From: Abelmoschus esculentus
Taxonomy: Eukaryota > Streptophyta > Magnoliopsida > Malvales > Malvaceae
NCBI GenBank assembly: GCA_035048815.1
Contig: JAUCBN010000021.1
Span: forward strand, 3,689,501-3,753,500
Length of the DNA: 64,000 bases
Direction of reading: 5' to 3'
The position numbers and the translations under genes are program-made. Every line of letters starts with the position of its first letter. The first letter of the stretch is position 1. Below the pieces are notes generated by a model. That model worked only from the letters and a program-made list of their open reading frames with translations. It was not told the origin of the DNA and did no database searches. This document shows positions 24,314 through 35,956 of the stretch, in pieces.

Positions 24314-25628
24314 TACAATTTGTATCCATTGTGTTGTATTGAATAACTTTGTTCTATTCAGTTTGCTTCCTTGTTTTGTGTTGGATTTGGTTGATGTTTT
24401 GTTTCCATTTTCAGAATGTTTTTGGCATCTTTGGATATTTGTTATGAAATCTCTCCTGTAAATGTGTTCTGGAAGCAGTAATCATGTATGCACAAAAGAG
24501 ATTGAATCAAACATCGGTCTAAATTTAGTTCCGATTAAGCAAGTCTCAAGTTTGAGATATCATATACGCAAAAAATTCTAGTTGGGAGTCTCACTCCACC
24601 CACTAAAGTTAGGTGTGCGACGCAGGTCGGTCTATATTAGTCTGGACTAAACTCTGAAACCAGAAGACTAATAAAAAAATATTTAAAATTTAAAGATTAA
24701 TACTTATGATTATATTTTAAGTTTTACGAATAAATTTTAAAATTTAAAGATTAAAGTTTTACGTGAAAATCCATTCACACACCATGCGTAACATCCTAGA
24801 ATGCATCTGTCAATTAAAAATAATTTAAAATTTATATTTATCATAAATAAATATTATAATTTGGAATTTTTAAAATGAGTCGAGTTTTTAATAATTATTT
24901 TATTTAAAATAAAATTTTAAATTTTACTAAGTTGATTTAATATTAAGTTTTAAATATTATGAACTATCGATAAAGTTTGAGATTAAAATCTAAAATATAT
25001 TAATTGTATATTAAAATTTTGATTAAATCTATAATTAATAGTTAAACGATAATTAAACTTTTAAAAATCTAACTATTCAAAAATCTTGAACATGTCGTGA
25101 ATAAAGTAAAGAAGAAATAAAACAAGAATAAATGACAAGAATGAAAGAACAAAGAGAAGATATAAAGAGTGATATTTATATTATTTTTAATATTGATTTA
25201 TGTAAAATGCCTTCACAAACTCATCTATTTATAGGTATAAGAAGTACATAATGTATTAAACTTTAATTAATGAAGATAATATTTCTAATGATAGAGTTCT
25301 TATTATAATAGACATTCACATAGATAGTATTCATAACAAAATCAGATATTTTATGACAAATCAACTGACAAAAATAAATTTATTTAGTTATTTTGATTTT
25401 AATCGAACAAAATTTATCATATATTCGAAAATATAGAACTTAAATAGTGTCTATACCGACAACTACAACAGTACTGACGTTTGAATCGTCAACAAAAACA
25501 TTTGAATCTTCCTATAGGATGTGGGGTTAATAAGGCTAAATAAATATTTATAGATAAATCAAATTTAAAAAAATAAATAGTGAAATAGAGATAAAAATAT
25601 TTTTTTCTAGAATAAAGAGATTAATAAC
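24314..25628. other. 3' flank of the WEB gene and AT-rich intergenic DNA
   Basis: The first ~200 bases after the stop are T-rich as in plant 3' UTRs. The rest shows no gene or bounded element. Confidence 0.5.
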
Positions 25629-26124
25629 GGTATTTATTCGGTTAATTCAATCGGTGATTGAACTGAATTAATTATAATCAAATTAATAGAAAATTTTAAA
25701 ATTTATTTGTTAATCGAACTGAAATATTTATTAACCGAATTAATAGAAACGAAATTATTTTGGCTAATTAGATCGATTTTTAAATTAATCGAAATTTATT
25801 ATAAAATTTTGAATATATTACACAATACGTCACTAAATTATGGTAAAATAATTTTATAGTCACTAAATTTTATTTTTTTAATATATCAAAGAATTTAATG
25901 ACCATTTTATAATTTTAAAATACCTAATGAGTAGAAATAAATATATATAATATTTAATATATAATAATTTTGATTAATTCGACTAATTAACTAATTCCGA
26001 ACCTAATTAACTGATAATCGATTTTTCAAAAAAAATCGTTTATCAAATTTACCTAAAACTAACCAACCGAATCTAAAATAAATTTAATTAGATTGATTAA
26101 TTTTAGTAAAACCGAATAATACAC
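25629..26124. mobile_element. Decayed inverted-repeat element, family G-like
   Basis: The left part GGTATTTATTCGGTTAATTC mirrors ACCGAATAATACACGC at the right end, and the interior repeats TTAATCGG/CCGAATTAA words as in the better preserved copies at 31768-32404 and 56909-57439. No clear target duplication. It lies just 3' of the P450 gene. Confidence 0.55.
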
Positions 26125-26321
26125 GCTACTGCTCATCATCCGTTTAATTTTGTTCCTATGTATCAGTAATTGGCGTTACATTTGACAACAATATTTTCTT
26201 CATCGATATAGCTTTTCTGACCATCGGTAAAGATTATGGTTTTATCGTCGCTAGATGACAGTCACTGAAAATTAACAGCTTAATATGTGTATCTAATTTT
26301 AAACCAGTACATGTTCTTCAT

Positions 26322-28464
26322 CTAGGAAGATGACTTAGATATAGCTATAACATGTAGAGGGTTTTTCTTAGTGACAGCAAGGCCATTGTGTTCATCCATG
26401 TCCAAATTCTCCGCAGTTTCACCGTCGGGCAACTCCCAATCGAACCAATAGAGAAGGTTGACCGTCACATACTCGACCGACGAAACTCCGAACGACATAC
26501 CGGGACATCCCCTTCTCCCGAAACCAAAAGGGATGTAGTAGAAATCTTGACCTTGAAGGTCAATGGAGCTCTTCTCAAATCTCTCGGGTATGAACTCATT
26601 TGGTTTCTCCCACCATTGGGGATCTCTTTGAATGGCCCATGTATTGATCAAGACCGTCGTGTCCGAAGGAATATCGTAGCCTCCGAGTTTAACGGCGGCA
26701 GATGTTTTCCGGGGAAGAAGAACGACAGGCGGATGTAGTCTTAATGTTTCCTTCACGACACACCGTAAGTATTCCATTTTAGTGACATCCTCCGGTTCAA
26801 CCTTGGATTTGTTGCCCACCACACTTCTTACTTCTTGCTGAACCTTTTTCATGGCATTAGGATGCTTTAGTAGTTCAGCCATCAGCCATTCTGATGTGGT
26901 TGTAGTGGTATCAGTTCCTCCGGAAAACATGTCCTGAGGTGATTCAAATTAACACAGTAAATGAGATGACACAAATCATAAATTATTTAAATTTGACTCG
27001 GTTAAAGTTCGATTCGATTAAACTGATTCAAATTTAAACTCGACTTGAATTTTTAACGAGCCTAGCTGAGTTAGTTATACCCGACTCGAAAAGCTTGTGA
27101 GCTACATGAAAATATAATATACTAATTTTTAAAATTTTTAATTTAAAATCTAAATTTCTAAACTTAAACCCTTTAAATTTAATCCCTAAAACCCTAAAAT
27201 TTAAATTCTTAACTCTAAACCTAACAACAAACTTATAGACCCTAAACTAATATCTTATACCTTAAATTAACAAGCTTAAACTTACACAATTTGTGTATCA
27301 ACATTTTTTATAGGGATTTAAATGAGATGAAATAGATGACGAGTTATTCGAGTATGACATAATCAAAGACCGATCAATATTTGACTCGATTGCACTCGAA
27401 TCAAATTCAAACTTGACTCGAGTTTAGTACTACTTGAGCTTGACTCAAGTCATTGATTCAAATTGGACACATTAAATTAAACATAAAGGGGCAAAATTTG
27501 ACTCAGAAAAAATTTAATCCTATTCGATTTTAGATGAGATTTGATGTTGACTAACCAGTAGGATTGCTTTGATGTTGTCTTGAGTGATGTCCTGGAACAT
27601 GCCATCCTTTTGTAGTTGCATTATGATAGAGACGAAGTCCTTTTTGCTGCTAACTTGTTCATGATTTTCATGATCTCTATGCTCCTGAATTACCTCCTCA
27701 AAGAACGCGTCGTATTCGGCCGACAATACTTTCAAGCTCCGAATGTATCCGGTCAAGAAATCGAGCCACCGCAGGTAAGGAAACATGTCGCCGAAGCAGA
27801 AACTCCCGAAGATGACCACCAACCTTCTCGCCATCTTCCCAAACTTGCTGATTCCATCTTCTTCTTCTTTGCTTTTGTGACTAAGAACACACCGGGAAAC
27901 TATGTTACTCATAACAAACATAAGCATCGCCGTCAGATTAACAGGCTCTCGGTTAAGACCAGCGCTGCGGATTCTGTCGATGAGAAGCTCAACTTCTTTG
28001 TCTCTGACGAACTGATACGACGGCTCTCTTCGGTGGCTGAAAAGCTCTACGGCGCTCATCTTCCTGACTTGTCTCCAGTACTCGCCGTTTGGGGAGAAAA
28101 CCATGTCCCTGCAACCGTAGAACAGGATTTCCACGGCCGTGGTGATTGGTCTGTTGGAGAAAACAATGTCGTGGTTTTTGACGATTTCTCGAACCACGTC
28201 GGCGGATGAAACCACTAGAGTTGGATTGTATCCCATATGCAGAAGCAAGATTGGACCATATTTTTTTGAGAAATCTCGGATAGAACGGTGGGGAAGTTTG
28301 CCGAGCTGGTGGATGTTTCCGATGATGGGTAGCTTTGGGGGTGACGGTGGCAGATTAAGATTCCTCCTTTTTGCTAGTTTAAGCCAGATTATAAGTGGGA
28401 GAAGGAGAACCAGAGATAGAAGCAATGGGTTGCCGGAAAGTATGTCTGCATTCGGCAACTCCAT
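26322..28464 (-). CDS. Cytochrome P450, CYP71 clan (CYP71D-like)
   Basis: Two exons on the minus strand, 28464-27556 and 26933-26322, join in phase at the conserved CYP71 intron position and give 506 residues, the usual length. An N-terminal membrane anchor (about 12-30) precedes the proline-rich hinge LPPSPPKLPIIGN (38-50). Exon 2 opens with the I-helix oxygen-binding motif GGTDTT (308-313). The K-helix ExxR is KETLR (364-368), PERF is at 419-422, and the heme loop PFGFGRRGCPG places the axial cysteine at 446. All key residues are present. Such enzymes are ER-bound monooxygenases of specialised metabolism (terpenoids, alkaloids, phenolics) using NADPH-P450 reductase; the substrate cannot be read from sequence. 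The 622-bp intron contains a transposon-like element. A GTG 30 bases upstream extends the frame but the ATG at 28464 gives the normal N-terminus. Confidence 0.95.
26970..27470. mobile_element. Element in the P450 intron, family F
   Basis: The intron text (ATTTGACTCGGTTAAAG, then GACTCGAAAAGCTTGTGAGC, then TTTAAAATCTAAATTTCTAAAC) parallels the element at 46327-46899 segment by segment in the same order and orientation, ending with CTCGAGTTTAGTACTACTTG-like sequence. It is more decayed than that copy and its exact ends are unclear. Confidence 0.75.
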
Positions 28465-28504
28465 CTCCGATAATCGGTTGCCTGAACTCTTCACCGCTTG
28501 GCCA

Positions 28505-28512
28505 TTTTTATA
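28505..28512 (-). promoter_or_regulatory. TATA box of the P450 gene
   Basis: On the minus strand CTATAAAAATGG begins 48 bases before the start codon. With normal spacing the transcript would begin about 15-20 bases before the ATG, a very short leader. An ATG inside this box opens a five-codon frame, but it would lie upstream of the transcript start. Confidence 0.5.
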
Positions 28513-28513
28513 G

Positions 28514-29495
28514 ACTCTGTATGCTTACATCTGTCTCCTGCAAGCTTTGTTTCAGCAGCCTTCAATTATTGCCTTTGAAGTCCAATTCACATAAAATAAT
28601 TATCATCATCATCATACTTTAAATCATAAAGAAAATATTATTGAGAAGAAATGCCTTATATTCTAACTATTTAAATCATAAAATAATAATAATAATATTA
28701 TATAAAATCGATTTAAATCAATTAATTAATAAAAATTGGTGATTAATCATTAAAACAAAAAAAATAGGTCAGAGGTCTTCCTAATACACTGTTTTTTAAA
28801 TAAGATTATGAAAAATTAAAATATAATAATTTTATAAATATTATTTTAATATTTTATCAATATTAATTAATTAATAAATTAATTAAACAATAATGATATC
28901 AAAATATATTAATAAGTTAAACTTTTAAGTATGCTATTTGTCATGTGTCCAGAAAAAACGAAAGCATTAATCTCGTACTGAATTTTTTTTTTAATTTATT
29001 AATAATAATATTATATATCTTATCAGATATGTATTTTATGAGAGAATAATGATCCAATAACAAATGATATCAAAACGAGAAGATAAAAATATTAATCACA
29101 CATCCCACATCGAAAAAAATCTTGAGATCTATAAATTATTATCTTGTACATTTTATCAAATATGTCTTTTATAAAAATATAAATTCTTCTTATCTATAAA
29201 GTTAATATTTCAAAAAGTGATATGATTAATGAAGTAATCTAAGTTGAAACGTTGCCTTTGTGATAAATTTTTATATTATTCGACTTAAAATTAACAATTA
29301 ACAAATTAAAAATTTATAATTATAATTTCTTAATAGACTAAAAATATATGTTGAATTAGATCCAATAATTTCGGTATAACATTAATGATATTTTAATAAA
29401 TAAGGTTAGAATTCTAAGCACCAATAAGTAAAAAAATATTCTATAAATATGTCTAATTATATTTTAAAAAATTAAAAATTTAAATATTAAATTAT
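28514..29495. other. AT-rich intergenic DNA upstream of the P450
   Basis: No gene or bounded repeat recognised. A short TAA-rich run occurs at 28684-28700. Confidence 0.5.
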
Positions 29496-30000
29496 AGGTA
29501 TAAATATAATTTTTATTATTTTGATTTTTTGACAAATATTTTATTTTTAACAAATATAATAACTAAGTCATTAAAAATTTAATGATAATGACATGTCATA
29601 TACATGTAATAATATATTTTAAATAAACTGACATCTAACTTTATTCTAAATATATATGACATATCATTGTAGTTATTTTTTACGATAATGATAAATCTAT
29701 ACATGTAAAATATAATTTTATTCTTATATAAAATATAAAACAATTAAAATTCAAATAAAATATTAAAAATTAATTAAATCTAAAATAAAAAAACTACCGA
29801 ACATTCTCTAATCTCAAACCTCCTTCTACGTGTATATATATGACATATTATCATCATTAATTTTTTAACTATCTAATCATCATATTAGTTAATAAATAAG
29901 ATATTCGTAAAAAAAGACATACAATAAATGTTAAATATATATAAAAAAATTAAAATGATAAAAATTATAAATATTAAGAGTTAAAACTATTTTTATACCT
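29496..30000. mobile_element. Long inverted-repeat (foldback) element, family E
   Basis: The ends AGGTATAAATATAATTTT (left) and, on the minus strand, AGGTATAAAAATAGTTTT (right) match, and both flanks carry AAATTAT (29489-29495 and 30001-30007). Internal mirrored words include ACATGTCATATAC near 29590 and GACATATTATCATC near 29840. The same architecture is seen at 35137-35956, 43700-44160 and 58184-58714. Non-coding. Confidence 0.7.
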
Positions 30001-31767
30001 AAATTATATAACTTTAAAATTAAATATTAACCCTTAAAACTTTACTTTCTAAATTTTAACAACAAACATGAAATTTTAAATATATTAAATCCTAAACTAA
30101 ATTTAGATATTAATTTTTATGTGTATATTTAAATATTTTTATTATTAGATTGGTTCAAATGATAAATAAATTAGTTTCGCTTAAGTAAATTTTAAGTTTA
30201 AGATGTTATATACGAAGAAAATTTTTATTATAAAATTCACCTATTAAAACTAGAAGTGTGACGTGAATTGATTCGAATTAATTAAAACAAAACTTTAAAA
30301 AAAAAAGCAATTAAAAATATTATATATGTGGGCTCTGCGCTGGCTGTATTTTGTTGACTTTAAAATGAGGTTTACGACAAAATTGAAAGTTATTTAAATG
30401 ATCTTGAATAATATTATAAAATATACAGACTTTGTTTCAACTTGTCTAAAATTGTAATTAAAATAAAATTTAATTTAATGAAAAAATAAATTTCACTAGG
30501 GCTCAATCTCAAACCTAATAATAATAATAATAAAGGGACAAAACTGAAATTTGACCATTTCCTAGCTGCCTCCTCTCTTACGGGGTTTCCACCGACATCA
30601 GATTTGTAAATATAATTCTAATGCATAGATATCAAAATTTGGATAAACATTATTAAAGTATAAAAAATAACATAAATACTTTAAAAATATATATTCCTTA
30701 AATATGATTATAAAAAAAACATGGTGATATTCATAGGTAAAATTAGAAAAATAGAATAAAAAAAATATGAACAAAAGCATGAACAAATCCCAACAAATTT
30801 GCCAAACCCCAATAACCAACGCCCTATATATATTCCACTCTCCTTCATTGGTCACCATCTCAACACAGTAAACTGCGAGTATAGTTGAAGCGAGTTTTGG
30901 AGTCCACTATAGTAAAATAGGACATCCTATGTTTATATTCAAAGTTTTTATCTCTTTTGTCAAATTATAATACTTTATCTTATAGAGATTAGATCACTCT
31001 TGGTTGCACCGTAATTCTACACTTAAAAAAATAAAAAAACACAAGTATTTTGGATTGTGATAAAGATAAGTAAAATAAACTAAATAAGAGTTTAGAATAT
31101 GATGAACTTGTCGGCAGCTTAGGGTTTAACTATGAGAATCCGACTTGTTATTCCTAGTTCTAGGGATTAGCTTTATATAGGCTAAGCCTGGGTTAAAGTT
31201 TTCAATAAAGGTAAGAGTTCTAAAAGGAAAAGAATATATGTTCATATTAAATTATAACACTTCATTCTTTTTTCTAATTTAACTCCTTTAATTTCGTGTT
31301 GACTTTGACCATGGCTTGACTCTATTTTTCTACTTTTGTTTCTTCTCGCATTGTGTCCATCAATATCGACATATTTTTCTCTATCTATCGTACACCAGTT
31401 ATCATCTTTTGTCTACTGTCGCGACCTCCAAAGTGCTGCTGTGGCGGGTGCTTAGCTGCATTCCAACTTCAATCTCTAGCATCCATCATGCTATCTGACA
31501 TTACCTGTATGGTTGTTTTCTGTCTAAGAGAGAAAATCGTTAACCGCGCATGTTTTATACCAAATAATAGATAAAATCATGAATTAAGTATTGGGATGCT
31601 GAAATATGAAAAATACATAAAATTATCAATTATTGTCATTAAATCTATCCTTTATTAACAATAATCGAGTGAGAAAATGATATAAAAATTAAAAATTTTA
31701 TGCACTTATCAATAGTATTAAATTATGGTTGCAGTCCACATCGCGATTGTAGTTGTAGTGTTGTGGT
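30001..31767. other. Gene-poor AT-rich DNA
   Basis: 30010-30120 has degenerate CCCTAAA-like words. 31300-31580 is less AT-rich and contains two overlapping short frames with no recognisable product. Otherwise nothing seen. Confidence 0.45.
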
Positions 31768-32404
31768 TATGGGTGTTCAAAATTTCGGTTAATCGAATTA
31801 ACTGACCGAACCAAAAAAAATTTCGATTAATCATTTGGTTAATTTCAAATTGGATCTGTTAATAGTTAATGAATTTTTAAAATTTCGATTATTGGTTAAT
31901 TCGGTTCGAAATCGGTTAATTAACTGAATTAACTGAACTTTTATATATCATATATTATATATTTTATATATATTTATTTTTAATCATTAAACTTTTAAAA
32001 ATTATAAAATGCTCATTAAATTTTATAAAATTATCATAAAATAATAATTAAATTTATAAAATTTAAAAAATAATCATTAAAATTTTAATATTTATTAATA
32101 ATTTATAACGTACGATGAATCAATATAATAATTCGATAGGTCTAATGGTTTTTTTTATAATTTTTAAAAGTTCTATGCCTAAAATTTTTTAACATAATTT
32201 AGTGACCATTTGTGTAATTTATCCAATTTTTAAAAAAAGTTTGGTTAACCGACTTAACCGATCGGATTAACCGAACTTTTTTCGGTTAGGTTAAAAATTT
32301 CAAAAAATTTCATTCGGTAACGATTAATACAAAAAAAATCGGTTAATAAAATTTTAGAAGTTCTATTTAGTCGGTTAACTGAACCGACCGATTGAACACC
32401 CCTA
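31768..32404. mobile_element. hAT-like inverted-repeat element, family G
   Basis: The identical 8-base sequence GTTGTGGT flanks it at 31760-31767 and 32405-32412. The ends mirror each other: left TATGGGTGTTCAA, right (minus strand) TAGGGGTGTTCAA. The interior is rich in CGGTTAA/TTAACCG words near both ends and AT-rich in the middle. An 8-bp target duplication and a TA-GGGG terminus fit hAT-superfamily non-autonomous elements. No transposase is encoded. Confidence 0.88.
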
Positions 32405-34476
32405 GTTGTGGTTATGTCAATATGGACGTTACGTAATGTGTAACGGCTAGTGCGAACATTGAGAAGATTGACTAATTTCATTATCATTTGTAGTAAGATT
32501 ATACAATAATGAACTTGCAAATAAAACACTTTCGTGATTTGTTTCTAAAAATTCACAATTTTAGTAATATATATATATATATATATATTGCAACCTTAAA
32601 ATTCTTGTATAGTATAATAAACATTTGGTCGGTAGGAATGAGAACCTTGAGATGATTGATTAATTTCACTATTATTTGTAGTAAGATTATACAATAATGA
32701 ACTTGTAAATGAATCAATAAAATGTTTTATTTATAGAGATTTATATTTCGAATCATTTTTCGATGTTTTATTATAGTAATACGACATTACGACGCAAAAT
32801 ATAATATATCGCGAGGTTACGTAATACTTTCGTACCATAAAAATCGTAATATAATTTCTTTACCATATTACACTTATAATCGTCTTGATAACCTTAGAAG
32901 AATATTATGATATGATCGTACACTACGTTGCAAACGTATTTTAATACTATGAGCGTGAGGGTGGTGGACTCATTGAACCAGTTAAAAGATGTTCCACCAG
33001 CGGACCGAGCTCACGGATCCAAGTCTCATACCAAAAATCCACACTCAAACCATTCCCCAATATTCACACAATGTTGCTTCGGACATCTTCCCAAACCACG
33101 AGAGATTATGTTATAGGCCCAATTTTTTTACGTCATTATATATTTATATCAGTTGATACATTATGATTTCTTTTATGTAATTTTTCATGCATTTGTATGT
33201 ACGTATACGTTAATGTTTCCTCAGATTGTACCATATTTAACTATTTTTAATAGTATATTCTTGTAGGATAATAACGTTAGGTCTAAATTGATTTGTTTAA
33301 TATTATTATTTAAAGTTGAGGTTTAGAAAAAATATAAATTTTTACAAAATTAAATTAAATTATAATTAATTTAATTTTTTAAAATATCTATAAATGAAAG
33401 GTAAAAAATGGTGGGGTAAGTACCTCTCCCACTGTATATTTTTTTTTATAAATTTTAAATTTAAATTTAATTCTAATGTTAATCTTAGTTAGAAAGAGAA
33501 AAAGATGGACTTTTGAAGATTAAAATGGGTGTTTTGATGGGTTTAAAACTCACTAAGAAAAATATAAGAAAACAAAGATGAATAACTTGACTAACCGGGC
33601 AAATGCGCTTGTTCCTTCAATGCATAAAGAGTCATTTTCTTAGTTTTAGAAAAATTTATTAGATGGACTCGGCTTACTATGTCATTGGTAGTGTATATAA
33701 TAATATTTACCCATTATAACGTAACTTTTAAGTAATTGTCTATTCCTTAGTGACGTGTAAGTAAAGAGGATGATTAGATTAAATCAAGCCCTTAATGGAT
33801 ACGAATAAAAAAATTTATCTTTTAGTGTTCAACACTAAAAAATCAAATTTTTAGCTTTAATTTTAATCTATAAATCTTAAACTTTAAAATATATCATATT
33901 TTTAATTTTTTGACCCTAAATCTTAAACTTAGTTTTTTAATGTGGGTATAAAAAGGCATGAATAGAGAAGATTGTTGAGCTTGTATGTCGTCAGTAGAAT
34001 CACCTAAATAGTTGAATTTGTTTCTTGAATGAATTGGCTAAAATAAAAATAATAATAATGGGATAATATTGCACAATGATAGAGTGATTTGATTACTCGA
34101 TTGAGTCTACGTCCATTACCTCAGTATATTATTAAAGTTTTCTCAATTTACTATTATGATTTCTTTTTTTTATAATTCAAATGGGTAACCTTTACAACCT
34201 TATCTTTTTAATAGATAAAATAAAATCTCTCTAATTTTTTTAGGCTACACTAGAACTCCCTTTCGCAGGATAAATTTGTGTAAACAATAAAACCTCACAA
34301 GGTGAGTGTTTACAATATTAAAACTTATAAGCGTAAAGAATAAAAACATGATAAACACTCTTTGTGTAATATATACAATAGAAATAAAAAAATAAATACT
34401 TCAAAACAATTTCTCTTAATCATAAAGTTTGGATATTGTCATTAACTATCTTTACGTGTTTCAAGTGTGCTTTTAT
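32405..34476. other. Gene-poor AT-rich DNA
   Basis: An (AT)n run lies at 32567-32589. Text around 32440-32530 recurs in changed form at 32640-32720 (TGAGAAGATTGACTAATTTCATTATC versus TGAGATGATTGATTAATTTCACTATT segments), a partial local duplication about 200 bases apart. No gene recognised. Confidence 0.5.
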
Positions 34477-34486
34477 AGCATGGAGT

Positions 34487-34940
34487 AGGGATGGGCACGG
34501 GTCAGGTCGAGTCAGATTTTCGACTCACCCACACCCGACCCGAAAAATCATACCCGCCATCTGACCCTACCCAGGTTTAGGGTGAAAAATCCGACCCGAT
34601 CCGATTTTTAAGCTTTAAAATTCGACCCGACCCAGCCTAACCCGAATCATTAAAAATAATTTAGGGACTAAATTGTAAAAAATAAAATTTAGAGATCTAA
34701 TTATAAAAATATTTAATTTTAATGATCTAATTATATAAAATATATATAAAGAGTGGTCATTATTATAAATATCTGCAAATATATATAGAAAAATTACACT
34801 ATTAGCCCCGGGCCGGGTCGGGTCAGATTTTTTTCACCATAAACTCGATCCGACCCGACCTAAATTTTTCACCAAAATATCCGACTCGATCGGACCCGAT
34901 CCGACCCAAATTTTTCACCAAAATATTTGTGCCCATCCCT
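34487..34940. mobile_element. GGGTCGGGTC-type element (family D), complete copy
   Basis: Perfectly mirrored ends, AGGGATGGGCAC at the left and GTGCCCATCCCT at the right, are flanked by AGCATGGAGT (34477-34486) and AGCGTGGAAT (34941-34950), a 10-base target duplication with two changes. Several CGACCCGACC/GGTCGGGTCGG words lie near both ends around an AT-rich core. A 9-10-bp duplication is typical of Mutator-like elements. No protein encoded. Confidence 0.88.
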
Positions 34941-35136
34941 AGCGTGGAATGCTAATTAGAATATTTTGTAACTGAAAATTATTAAAATCGAACATTAAAT
35001 ATTCACATGCATAAAAAATTTAAAAATGAAACATGAGTTTTTTCAAATGAAAAACTAGCCTTTATAGGGCATGATTTAAAAACCAAACATAGGGTCTCAA
35101 AACCATAGGTTTTGAAATTAGGATAGGAGTTTTAAA

Positions 35137-35956
35137 AAGGCATAAAGATAGTTTTCACCCTTAACGTTTATAATTTTTGCCATTTTGGTCTTTATTCTTT
35201 TTTCTTGAATAAATTTAGCCCTTAACCTATGTCTTTTTAACAAATAACTCATTTTTTAACTATCATGATAACTGAACCGTTAAAAATTTAATAATGATAA
35301 CTTGTCATATATATGTGATACTAATTTAAATGACATAGAATCTAACCTATTAAACATATACATATATATATAAATATTCTCAACCCTAACTAGACTAAAA
35401 TATCTTTATAAAACCCTAAAAATCCGATTTAGATTAAAACTAAAATACTTAAATTCTAAACTAAAATAATAATAATCCAATTGATTATTATCAAAATCAT
35501 TTATCTTTGATCCACCGGTAACAAACTATACAAAATCCTTTCTTTTCAGATTATGTTCATACTTTTTTAGATAAAATTTTGATTACTATAGTTAAGGTTG
35601 AAAATATTTAGTAGCCTTTTATTTTAGATTTAATTAATTTTTAATAAATAAAAAATTAATTTTTAATATTTCATTTGAATTTTAATTGTTTTATATTTTT
35701 AGATTAGAATAAAATTATATTCTATATATATGTATATGTTTAATAGATTAGATTCCATGTCATTTAAAATATATTATCACATATATATGACAAGTTACCA
35801 TTATTAAATTTTTAACGGTTCAGTTATAATGGTAGTTAAAAAATGAGTTATTTGTTAAAAATACATAGGTTAAGGGCTAAATTTATCCCAAAAAAGAATA
35901 AGGGCCAAAATGACAAAAATTATAAACGTTAAGGGTGAAAATTATCTTTATGCCTT
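35137..35956. mobile_element. Long inverted-repeat (foldback) element, family E, complete copy
   Basis: The left end AAGGCATAAAGATAGTTTTC and the right end on the minus strand AAGGCATAAAGATAATTTTC match, and pairing continues for more than 200 bases (for example CCCTTAACGTTTATAATTTT near 35158 against its complement near 35913; TTTTTAACTATCATGATAAC near 35253 against 35827). It contains no protein. The transcript would form a long hairpin. Confidence 0.9.

Noticed and set aside
28465..28494. Ten-codon upstream extension of the P450
   Set aside because: It begins with GTG, not ATG, and P450s of this type start shortly before the membrane anchor.
31316..31574. Overlapping frames with several cysteines
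   Set aside because: No conserved spacing of cysteines, no signal peptide pattern that holds, and no splice context.
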